DNA of 5,371 bases from Bacteroidales bacterium (GTDB lineage Bacteria; Bacteroidota; Bacteroidia; Bacteroidales; ML635J-15). Under the pieces are notes generated by a model. The model saw nothing but the letters and a program-made list of their open reading frames with translations. It did not search any database and had not been told where the DNA came from. A program made the position numbers and the translations under genes. The DNA lies in assembly GCA_017997855.1 (NCBI GenBank), contig JAGOEF010000137.1:1-5371 (forward strand), written 5' to 3'. How positions within the stretch are numbered: the stretch's first letter is position 1; every line of letters begins with the position of its first letter. This document shows positions 1 to 5,371 of this stretch, piece after piece.

Positions 1-111
1 AACAAAAAGGAAAGTTTCGAAAGCATCGAAAAACGAATGTGCAAAATACAGCTTTCCGCCTTTTTCGAAATTCGGTTTAACTTTATCAACCAGTCTTCTT
101 ACTGATTTCAT
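1..111 (-). CDS. nqrB: Na+-translocating NADH:quinone oxidoreductase subunit B, N-terminal fragment (partial)
   Basis: The frame opens with ATG at 111 and stays open to the window edge, giving 37 residues that begin MKSVRRLVDKVKPNFEKGG and continue through LYFAHSFFDAFETFLF. The basic amphipathic start followed by 'KPxFEKGGKL...H..FDAFETFLF' is typical of the cytoplasmic N-terminus of NqrB. NqrB is the polytopic membrane subunit that carries covalent FMN and a riboflavin and takes part in the Na+/electron path. The membrane helices and the FMN-linked threonine lie outside the window, so they cannot be checked. The start sits 20 bp after the nqrA stop, in the usual nqrA-nqrB order, which implies co-transcription. 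An ATG at 116 is followed at once by an in-frame stop, so 111 is the start. Identity rests on a short peptide plus gene order. Confidence 0.88.
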   Translation of the reverse strand, partial: MKSVRRLVDKVKPNFEKGGKLYFAHSFFDAFETFLFV

Positions 112-131
112 ACCATGTGCTTTTTATGTGA

Positions 132-1481
132 TCAGTTCATTTCTTTTCTCATCATGTCGAGGCCTTCGCGCAAAATTGCCTGTACTTCGGTCTTCGACGT
201 ACAAACAAACTCGCATAGCGCCAAATCTTCCTCGATTACCTCATATATACCCAGTTGTTCCATTTTGTCAATATCTTTTACAATGATGGATTTAATGAGG
301 TGCTGAGGATAAATATCGAGCGGACAAACTTTTTCGTATTCACCGGTCATCACGTAATTACGGACACCACCCTTAAGATTTGTATCGATACGGTATTGTT
401 TTTTTGTGAATAGCCACGAAAAATAGGTTCTTGAATTACTGAACTTCGAAAAACCCGGCATGATCCATCCCAGCATTTCAAATTTTTTACCTTCAGGTAT
501 TACAGTAACCTGACTGTGTGTCATACTTAAAAATGGCGTCTCTCCGCAAATACTTCCTGTAAGTACATTGCCACTGATTACCCTGACATTTTCGGATGCC
601 ACATTGTTGCTCAGTATATTTTTCAGGCTGGCGCCCTGAATTGTACTGTAATATGCGGGTCGCTGGGCTTCTGAACCTGTGAGGGCAATAATTCTTTGGC
701 TATAGTATTCACCGGTTTCGATGGTTTTGCCTAAGGCATAAACATCGGAGGGCTGAATCGTAAATATCAGGTCTCCTTTGTTTATGGGTCGTACTTTATT
801 AATAACTGTACCCGTATTTCCGGCAGGGTGGGGACCCGAAACATAATGAAGCTCGATGAATGAAAGTGACTTAAATTCTTCGGCAAGCCTGCTGCCTTGT
901 TTAAAAGCGGCATGAATTTTACCACGGGTAATTTTACTGAGTAGTTTAAATCCCTTTAATATTGTTGCACCGGATTCTCCGAAAATAAATTCATAATCGG
1001 GAGCTAACGGGGCTGTATCGAAAAACGATATGAAAATATCATCAGAAATTGTACCCGGTATGGCAATAACTCCATAAGGGCGTTGCATGATATAGGGTGC
1101 AAAGCCGGAAACGCTCAGGAACTCCCAGGCATCTTCGGAAGAACAGTTTTCTTCCGGAGCCTGTAGTTTGACTGCAGCATTCGTGCCATCGGGTGTAATC
1201 AAATACTGCAGGATTTTTCGTTTTTCGCCCCGTACAATATCGGTAAGGATGCCCGATACGGGAGAAACCAGCCGGATTTCAGGATTGTTTTTATCAAAAC
1301 ATACTGCTTCACCGCGCTGAATTTTATCACCGGGTTGAATGGCGGGTTTTGAGATAAGACCTTGAAAATCGGAAGGATGTATCGCGAAAATTTCAGGCGA
1401 TTTATCCTGCATTATTATTTCACATATAGCTGCTCCTTGTAGCCGGATGTTTAAACCTCTTTTGGTTTTTATTTGGCTCAT
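132..1481 (-). CDS. nqrA: Na+-translocating NADH:quinone oxidoreductase subunit A (NqrA)
   Basis: This is the 449-residue, membrane-associated, cofactor-free subunit of the Na+-NQR complex, which passes electrons from NADH to quinone while exporting Na+. The length fits the family (about 445-450). The N-terminal KRGLNIRLQG is the usual NqrA opening. Residues about 30-95 (HPSDFQGL, QPGDKIQRGEAV, LVSPVSGIL, RGEKR) form the barrel-sandwich, lipoyl-like domain. The signature GPHPAGNTGT is at about 216-225, ISGNVLTG at about 303-310, and the C-terminal FVCTSKTEVQAILREG at about 425-440. There is no signal peptide or membrane helix, as expected for a subunit on the cytoplasmic face. It is first in its transcription unit, 127 bp downstream of pyrF, with nqrB 20 bp beyond its TGA stop. 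No clear ribosome-binding site precedes the ATG. I see no frameshift or missing segment. Confidence 0.96.
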   Translation of the reverse strand: MSQIKTKRGLNIRLQGAAICEIIMQDKSPEIFAIHPSDFQGLISKPAIQPGDKIQRGEAVCFDKNNPEIRLVSPVSGILTDIVRGEKRKILQYLITPDGTNAAVKLQAPEENCSSEDAWEFLSVSGFAPYIMQRPYGVIAIPGTISDDIFISFFDTAPLAPDYEFIFGESGATILKGFKLLSKITRGKIHAAFKQGSRLAEEFKSLSFIELHYVSGPHPAGNTGTVINKVRPINKGDLIFTIQPSDVYALGKTIETGEYYSQRIIALTGSEAQRPAYYSTIQGASLKNILSNNVASENVRVISGNVLTGSICGETPFLSMTHSQVTVIPEGKKFEMLGWIMPGFSKFSNSRTYFSWLFTKKQYRIDTNLKGGVRNYVMTGEYEKVCPLDIYPQHLIKSIIVKDIDKMEQLGIYEVIEEDLALCEFVCTSKTEVQAILREGLDMMRKEMN

Positions 1482-1493
1482 TGGTCGAGTTTT

Positions 1494-1528
1494 AATAAAA
1501 CAATAAAATTAACAGATTTTTAATAAAA
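1494..1528. repeat. AT-rich nqrA leader with repeated TTTTATT words
   Basis: Read on the minus strand, the word TTTTATT occurs three times just upstream of nqrA (complements of 1522-1528, 1502-1508 and 1494-1500), twice within the longer AATTTTATT. The stretch is almost pure A/T. It may be the promoter and leader of nqrA: TAATTTTA (complement of 1504-1511) matches five of the six fixed positions of TAnnTTTG. However, the nearest upstream TTG is 25 bp away rather than about 19-21, so no promoter is called with confidence. The repeats may be simple compositional bias. Confidence 0.3.
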
Positions 1529-1537
1529 TTGTTTACC

Positions 1538-1560
1538 AAAAATCACAATTAAAAATTGTG
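1538..1560 (-). terminator. Possible intrinsic terminator of the purM-prfA-pyrF unit
   Basis: On the minus strand CACAATT, a 3-base TTT loop and AATTGTG form a perfect 7-bp stem (1560-1544), followed by ATTTTT (1543-1538). The position, about 50 bp after the pyrF stop and before nqrA, suits a terminator. The stem has only two G-C pairs, so termination would be weak or partial. The same repeat could instead bind a regulator of nqrA. Confidence 0.42.
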
Positions 1561-1566
1561 GAGGAA

Positions 1567-1585
1567 AAAGATTGACAAAATCTTT
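1567..1585 (-). repeat. Perfect 7-bp inverted repeat, 5-base loop, downstream of pyrF
   Basis: The minus strand reads AAAGATT-TTGTC-AATCTTT, a perfect 7-bp inverted repeat whose 3' arm runs into two more T residues (TTTTT in all) before CCTC. With a single G-C pair it is a poor terminator on its own. It lies only 6 bp from the 1544-1560 hairpin, and the two may act together at the end of the pyrF transcript or may be operator sites. What is seen is the symmetry; the role is inference. Confidence 0.4.
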
Positions 1586-1589
1586 GATA

Positions 1590-1601
1590 TTTGCGCGCAA
1601 A
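1590..1601. repeat. Perfect 12-bp palindrome TTTGCGCGCAAA after pyrF
   Basis: TTTGCGCGCAAA is fully self-complementary with no spacer and lies 7 bp beyond the pyrF stop. Its GCGCGC core stands out in AT-rich surroundings. Without a loop it is a poor RNA hairpin, so a dimeric DNA-binding protein or a chance palindrome is more likely than a terminator. No specific regulator can be named. Confidence 0.4.
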
Positions 1602-1608
1602 CTTAAAA

Positions 1609-2433
1609 TTATATGGAGTGCATTTTCATTAATTCATCCATTTCATGTTGCATGTTAGCTGCCTCACGGGCTGCAAATTCTGCAAATTTTTCGGAATTAT
1701 CGGCAAAAATGATATTTCGTGATGAATTTACCAGCAATCCACAATGGCTGTTCATGCCATATTTTGCTACTTCGCTGAGACTTCCACCTTGCGCTCCGAC
1801 ACCGGGCACCAACAGAAAGTGACCGGGAACAATTTTCCTGATATCGCTCAACATCTCGGCACGGGTTGCTCCAACCACGTACATCATACTGTTCTGGTCG
1901 GCCCATTGCTGTGATTTTTCGAGTACCTTTTCGAAGAGGCGGTTGCCATCCTGGGTAACATACTGAAAATCGTCAGCTCCTTTATTTGAAGTCAGTGCAA
2001 GAAGTATTACCCATTTTCCGGGATAGGCCAGAAAAGGTGTGACAGAATCTTCGCCCATATAGGGAGCCACAGTGATGGCGTCCACATCAAGGCTTTCGAA
2101 AAAGGCCCGTGCATACAAACCCGAAGTATTTCCGATATCTCCCCGTTTTGCATCCGCAATCAAAAAGATTTCAGAATAGTTTTCGCGACAATACCGAATG
2201 GTTTTTTCGAAACTGAGCATGCCTGCCGATCCCAGCGATTCGTAAAATGCCAGATTGGGTTTGAAGGCGACCGAATAAGGTGCCGTGGCATCGATTATGG
2301 CTTTATTGAATTCGAAAACAGGGTCTTCGGATTGCATCAGGTGTGCAGGAATTTTTTTAATATCACTGTCGAGTCCTACGCACAGAAAACTGCGCTTTTT
2401 TGTGATTTGTTCAAAAAGTTGCTGGTAATTCAT
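1609..2433 (-). CDS. pyrF: Orotidine 5'-phosphate decarboxylase (OMP decarboxylase, type 2 subfamily)
   Basis: This cytoplasmic TIM-barrel enzyme decarboxylates OMP to UMP, the last step of de novo pyrimidine synthesis. The protein has 274 residues, the length of the longer type 2 subfamily rather than the roughly 230-245 of the E. coli type. Visible motifs are VGLDSD (19-24, substrate aspartate), AFKPN with lysine 58, the catalytic [10 protein letters not shown] (Asp94, Lys96, Asp99), VAPYMGEDS (122-130), the phosphate-site loop VPGVGAQGG (209-217), and NSSRN with Arg239 as the likely phosphate-binding arginine. All expected active-site residues are present. The ATG at 2433 is 12 bp after the prfA stop, so the gene is probably translated from the purM-prfA transcript. 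The reading frame ends with TAA just before the palindrome and inverted repeats that separate it from nqrA. Confidence 0.96.
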   Translation of the reverse strand: MNYQQLFEQITKKRSFLCVGLDSDIKKIPAHLMQSEDPVFEFNKAIIDATAPYSVAFKPNLAFYESLGSAGMLSFEKTIRYCRENYSEIFLIADAKRGDIGNTSGLYARAFFESLDVDAITVAPYMGEDSVTPFLAYPGKWVILLALTSNKGADDFQYVTQDGNRLFEKVLEKSQQWADQNSMMYVVGATRAEMLSDIRKIVPGHFLLVPGVGAQGGSLSEVAKYGMNSHCGLLVNSSRNIIFADNSEKFAEFAAREAANMQHEMDELMKMHSI

Positions 2434-2445
2434 AGTATGTAATGC

Positions 2446-3534
2446 TTAATTTTCGCTGGCTTCTTTGAGTCGTTCTGCATTTTCGGCCATATTCAACTGG
2501 TCGATGATTTCCTGAATGGCTCCATCCATAACAGCAGGTAAATTATAGAGTGTAAGACCGATACGGTGGTCGGTCACCCGTGCCTGTGGATAGTTGTATG
2601 TTCTGATTTTTGCCGAACGGTCTCCGGTCGAAACCATGGTTTTCCGTTTACTGGCAATGTTGTCGAGATATTTTTGATATTCCAGATTATAAAGTCTCGT
2701 TCTTAACTCTTTCATGGCTTTCTCGAGATTTTTCATCTTCGATTTTTCGTCCTGACAGGTCACCACAACTCCGGTTGGAATGTGGGTAAGTCTGATGGCA
2801 GAATAGGTGGTGTTCACACTCTGACCTCCGGGACCTGACGAACAATACTCATCGCGTTTGATATCGGCCTGATTCAGTTGTATGTCGAAATCTTCGGCTT
2901 CGGGCAGCACAGCTACCGAGGCTGCCGATGTATGAACCCTGCCCTGTGTTTCGGTTTGAGGTACGCGTTGCACCCGATGAACTCCCGATTCATACTTTAG
3001 CACACCATAAACACCTTCGCCGCTAACGCTGACCACAATTTCTTTATAACCTCCCTGTGTGCCTTCAGCAATGCGGCTGACTTCCATTTTCCACCCTTTT
3101 ATTTCACAAAATTTGGTGTACATACGAAACAGATCACCGGCAAAAATACTGGCTTCGTCGCCACCGGTTCCTGCACGTATTTCGAGAATTGCACTCTTTT
3201 CATCTTCCGGGTCTTTGGGAATCAGCATCAGACGGATACTCTCTTCCATCGGTTCTACTTTCTGCAACAGCATATCGAGTTCTTCTTTGGCCATTTCGCG
3301 CATTTCTTCGTCTTTCTCAACCGACAAAATTTTGCGTGCATCATCAATATTGGCCAGAACCAGCATGTATTCGTCAAAAGCCGCGATAATCGGGTTCAGG
3401 TCTTTAAACTCCTTATTGAGCTTAATATATTTATCCATATCCGACATCACCGAAGGGTCGGCAATGAGTCGTTTTACTTCCTCGAAGCGTTTTTTTACAC
3501 CTTCGAGCTTTTCAATCATTAAATTATCTGCCAT
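2446..3534 (-). CDS. prfA: Peptide chain release factor 1 (RF1)
   Basis: RF1 recognises UAA and UAG in the ribosomal A site and triggers peptide release. The protein has 362 residues, normal for RF1. Residues 1-110 form the helical N-terminal domain. AGTGGDEASIF (121-131) follows, then VHRVQRVPQTETQGRVHTSAA with the codon-reading PxT tripeptide as PQT (192-194). This marks RF1 rather than RF2, which has SPF. The catalytic GGQ is at 236-238 inside SSGPGGQSVNTT; its glutamine (238) is the usual PrmC methylation target, but no prmC lies in the window. The basic C-terminal segment with KIRTYNYPQARVTDHR is also typical. There is no internal frameshift, which is an RF2 feature. It lies 19 bp after purM and 12 bp before pyrF. 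ATG 3534 is taken as the start; Met6 is possible but would shorten the first helix. Confidence 0.97.
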   Translation of the reverse strand: MADNLMIEKLEGVKKRFEEVKRLIADPSVMSDMDKYIKLNKEFKDLNPIIAAFDEYMLVLANIDDARKILSVEKDEEMREMAKEELDMLLQKVEPMEESIRLMLIPKDPEDEKSAILEIRAGTGGDEASIFAGDLFRMYTKFCEIKGWKMEVSRIAEGTQGGYKEIVVSVSGEGVYGVLKYESGVHRVQRVPQTETQGRVHTSAASVAVLPEAEDFDIQLNQADIKRDEYCSSGPGGQSVNTTYSAIRLTHIPTGVVVTCQDEKSKMKNLEKAMKELRTRLYNLEYQKYLDNIASKRKTMVSTGDRSAKIRTYNYPQARVTDHRIGLTLYNLPAVMDGAIQEIIDQLNMAENAERLKEASEN

Positions 3535-3553
3535 ATTAAAACTTTATCAAAAA

Positions 3554-4726
3554 TCAATATTCAAAAATCCCATTATCCGACTCGATACGCAACGATTTGC
3601 TACGGGCACTTACGCAGTACCCAACCACGCGGGCATCCACACCAAACGACCTGCTGATGCTGATTAACTTGTCAGCGCTTTTTTCGTCAATATAAATCTC
3701 GAACCGGTGGCCCATATTGAATACCTTGTACATTTCGTGCCACGAGGTTCCCGAAGCTTTTTGAATCATACTGAACAAGGGAGGGGTAGGGAACATATTG
3801 TTTTTTACAATATGCATATTGTCAACAAAATTGAGAACTTTTGTCTGAGCTCCACCACTGCAATGAATCAAACCATGAATTGCATCGTGCATTTCGTCTA
3901 ATACGGCTTTTATTACAGGTGCATAGGTACGGGTTGGAGAGAGTACCATTTTCCCGGCGTCAACACCGTCAACATCTGTTGGGTCGGTTAGTCGGTAGTT
4001 TCCGCAGTACACGAGTTCATCACTCAGGCTGTTGTCGAAGCTTTCGGGGTAATTTTCGGCAAGGTAGTGTGCAAACACGTCATGCCGCGCCGAAGTGAGC
4101 CCATTACTTCCCATTCCTCCATTGTATTCTGCTTCGTAATTGGCCTTGCCAAATGATGCCAACCCGACAATAACATCGCCAGATGCAATTTTTTCGTTGG
4201 TTATCACCTGCTTACGTGGCATTCTGGCACACACCGTCGAGTCAACAATAATGGTTCTCACCAAATCGCCCACATCGGCAGTTTCTCCGCCGGTAAGCAC
4301 CATTTCGATACCCATTTGCCGGAATTCTTCACAAATTTCTTCGGTGCCATTGATGATGGCAGTGATTACTTCACCGGGTATCAGTCGTTTGTTCCTCCCA
4401 ATGGTGGACGACAATAAAATGGGGACATTGGTCGCGCCTACGCAGATTAAATCGTCGGTATTCATAACTATAGCATCGCGGGCAATGCCTTTCCATACAC
4501 TAATGTCGCCTGTCTCACGCCAGTACAGATAGGCCAGCGACGATTTTGTACCGGCACCATCGGCATGCATTATGTTGCAATACAATGGGTCGCCGCCCAG
4601 AACATCAGGTATGATTTTGCAAAAAGCTTTGGGATAAAGCCCTTTATCAATATTTTTCAAAGCGGCATGCACATCTTCTTTGGCTGCCGAAACACCCCGT
4701 TGGGAGTATTTTTCCTGTTCGTTCAT
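3554..4726 (-). CDS. purM: Phosphoribosylformylglycinamidine cyclo-ligase (AIR synthetase), Bacteroidota-type
   Basis: PurM closes FGAM to aminoimidazole ribonucleotide using ATP, the fifth step of de novo purine synthesis. The protein from this start has 390 residues, longer than the roughly 345 of E. coli PurM but usual for the diverged Bacteroidota clade. Motifs: YSQRGVSAAKEDVH (7-20), the nucleotide-binding HADGAGTKS (54-62; E. coli-type DGVGTK), MNTDDLICVGA (88-98), TGGETADVGD (145-154), GGMGSNGLTSAR (203-214), HCSGGAQTK (288-296) and FNMGHR (336-341). The frame extends upstream to an ATG at 4792, but those 22 extra codons lie over the ompA-family terminator and a promoter and do not resemble PurM, so ATG 4726 is chosen. 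It begins the purM-prfA-pyrF unit. A leader of only about 15-20 nt is predicted, with no room for a purine riboswitch. Confidence 0.94.
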   Translation of the reverse strand: MNEQEKYSQRGVSAAKEDVHAALKNIDKGLYPKAFCKIIPDVLGGDPLYCNIMHADGAGTKSSLAYLYWRETGDISVWKGIARDAIVMNTDDLICVGATNVPILLSSTIGRNKRLIPGEVITAIINGTEEICEEFRQMGIEMVLTGGETADVGDLVRTIIVDSTVCARMPRKQVITNEKIASGDVIVGLASFGKANYEAEYNGGMGSNGLTSARHDVFAHYLAENYPESFDNSLSDELVYCGNYRLTDPTDVDGVDAGKMVLSPTRTYAPVIKAVLDEMHDAIHGLIHCSGGAQTKVLNFVDNMHIVKNNMFPTPPLFSMIQKASGTSWHEMYKVFNMGHRFEIYIDEKSADKLISISRSFGVDARVVGYCVSARSKSLRIESDNGIFEY

Positions 4727-4749
4727 TCCACTTATTGTCGGTTGGTGCG

Positions 4750-4781
4750 CAAAGGTAATTATTCTGTTGTAACCTGAAAAA
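4750..4781 (-). promoter_or_regulatory. Likely Bacteroidota-type promoter of purM-prfA-pyrF
   Basis: The minus strand carries TACCTTTG (4757-4750), an exact match to the Bacteroidota -7 element TAnnTTTG read by their primary sigma factor. An 18-bp spacer separates it from TTTTTC (4781-4776), a T-rich -33 element with TTC in place of TTG. Transcription would start near 4744, giving a very short leader before the ATG at 4726. The -33 element is imperfect and the start site is inferred. Confidence 0.62.
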
Positions 4782-4813
4782 GAAGTGCCCATGTTGTTAT
4801 CAACACAGGCACT
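4776..4813 (-). terminator. Intrinsic terminator of the ompA-family gene
   Basis: On the minus strand, AGTGCCTGTGTTG, a 4-base ATAA loop and CAACATGGGCACT form a 13-bp stem (4813-4784) with two tandem G-U wobble pairs and no mismatch, followed by TCTTTTTC (4783-4776). Read on the plus strand the wobbles become two mismatches and there is no U-tract, so the hairpin is polar and serves minus-strand transcription. It starts 20 bp after the stop codon at 4834. The U-tract coincides with the proposed -33 element of the purM promoter. Confidence 0.82.
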
Positions 4814-4833
4814 GTATCGTTTCGGAGATTTCC

Positions 4834-5371
4834 CTAAAACTCTCCCGTTTTGTCTTTTGGCTTACGTTGCTGGTTTTCTTCGGGTTGAGGTTCAGGAACC
4901 ACATATTTGTCTTCGAGATTCCAGTCTTTACGTAATACGCTGAATTCGGTACGGCGATTCAACTGATGGGCAGCTTCCTGCTGATCTTTCTTCGGCAATT
5001 TGTCGATAAATGCAGGGGTAAGCACATCGCCTTCTTTCAGGAAGGGGTTGCGTGCAGCATCGTTTGCATTAACCACCTTGGGCGACGATTCACCAAATCC
5101 TTTCCAACTGAGGCGTTCAGGGTCGATTCCTTTCATAATTAAGTAATCAACGCACGATTTGGCGCGGTTCTCCGAAAGAATCTGATTCCTTTCGTCTGTA
5201 TCGCGGTAGTCGGTGTGGGCACGCATCTCAATGGTAATGTGCGGGTTGTCGTTCAGGGTCTTCACAAGCCCGTCAAGCGAAACAGTACTTTCAGGACGAA
5301 GTGTTGCCTTGCCCAGGTCGTATTCAATATTGGGAAGCTCAATAATTAACGGAATTTTAGCCAGGTTCAGA
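4834..5371 (-). CDS. OmpA-family peptidoglycan-binding envelope protein, C-terminal part (partial)
   Basis: The frame is open to the window edge (first full codon at 5370) and gives the last 178 residues. It opens with LPNIEYDLGKATLRPES, the first strand and helix of an OmpA-like domain. ITIEMRAHTD and NQILSENRAKSC follow. Asp54 and Arg69 of the fragment keep the 15-residue spacing of the aspartate/arginine pair that grips diaminopimelate in the OmpA family. WKGFGES (89-95) is followed by an insert of about 40 residues (FLKEGDVLTPAFIDKLP) before HQLNRRTEF (135-143), an arrangement common in Bacteroidota. A polar, proline- and charge-rich tail ends at TAG. The protein is expected in the periplasm, anchored to or in the outer membrane. 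Its N-terminal domains are unseen, so a porin, a lipoprotein with propeller repeats, or a PorE-like secretion or gliding component all remain possible. A GTG at 5265 lies inside the domain and is not the start. Confidence 0.92.
   Translation of the reverse strand, partial: LNLAKIPLIIELPNIEYDLGKATLRPESTVSLDGLVKTLNDNPHITIEMRAHTDYRDTDERNQILSENRAKSCVDYLIMKGIDPERLSWKGFGESSPKVVNANDAARNPFLKEGDVLTPAFIDKLPKKDQQEAAHQLNRRTEFSVLRKDWNLEDKYVVPEPQPEENQQRKPKDKTGEF

Noticed and set aside
115..306. 63-codon plus-strand open frame opposite the 3' end of nqrA
   Set aside because: It is a shadow of the conserved NqrA C-terminus, with no family resemblance.
1572..1593. Possible plus-strand promoter: TTGACA (1572-1577) with GATATTTG (1586-1593)
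   Set aside because: The spacing is only about 8-11 bp, too short for either Bacteroidota or sigma-70 type promoters. The -7 element is imperfect and transcription would run antisense into pyrF with no gene to serve.
3059..3667. 202-codon plus-strand open frame opposite prfA and the end of purM
   Set aside because: It is antisense to strongly conserved coding sequence and crosses the purM-prfA junction. Its product is serine/isoleucine-rich low-complexity sequence with no recognisable domain, as expected for a mirror frame.
4140..4532. 130-codon plus-strand open frame opposite purM
   Set aside because: It lies wholly within purM on the other strand, has no recognisable motif or promoter, and its composition mirrors the purM codons.
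4727..4749. Purine riboswitch or structured leader before purM
   Set aside because: The predicted leader is only about 15-20 nt, and the structured element further upstream is a terminator for the preceding gene with no aptamer-like features.
5263..5265. GTG as a start codon for a 143-residue OmpA-family protein
   Set aside because: The frame stays open upstream and encodes conserved OmpA-domain residues (LPNIEYDLGKATLRPES) up to the window edge, so this GTG is an internal valine.
1..5371. Mobile elements, CRISPR arrays, tRNA/rRNA genes or a novel defence system
   Set aside because: I read the gaps and both strands and found only compact housekeeping genes with short intergenic regions; nothing supports any of these.

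Overview
The window looks like chromosomal DNA from a member of the Bacteroidota, most likely Bacteroidales. The protein versions point that way: the diverged PurM with HADGAGTKS and GGMGSNGLTSAR, a release factor 1 with a PQT tripeptide, the longer 'type 2' PyrF, an OmpA-family C-terminus with the long insert ending in NRRTEF, and an NqrA/NqrB pair. Other support comes from a promoter matching the Bacteroidota -7 consensus TAnnTTTG and from the lack of clear Shine-Dalgarno sequences. Every gene I can support lies on the minus strand, so the order of transcription runs from high to low coordinates.

Layout in transcription order: (1) 5371-4834, the C-terminal part of an OmpA-family peptidoglycan-binding envelope protein, cut by the window edge. 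(2) 4813-4750, a strong intrinsic terminator for that gene; its U-tract runs directly into a likely promoter for the next unit. (3) purM (4726-3554), prfA (3534-2446) and pyrF (2433-1609), separated by only 19 and 12 bp. This is a probable operon joining a purine step, translation termination and the last step of UMP synthesis. (4) A 127-bp AT-rich intergenic region (1608-1482) with a perfect 12-bp palindrome, two further perfect inverted repeats (at least one terminator-like) and repeated TTTTATT words. (5) nqrA (1481-132), then the first 37 codons of nqrB (111-1), the start of an operon for the Na+-translocating NADH:quinone oxidoreductase.

All the genes are core housekeeping functions: nucleotide synthesis, translation termination, respiratory sodium pumping and cell-envelope anchoring. 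I see no mobile element, CRISPR array, tRNA or rRNA, and no sign of a new defence or metabolic system. The points that merit a second look are small: the compact terminator/promoter junction before purM, which also fixes the purM start, and the inverted repeats before nqrA. No gene-free stretch reaches 300 bases.
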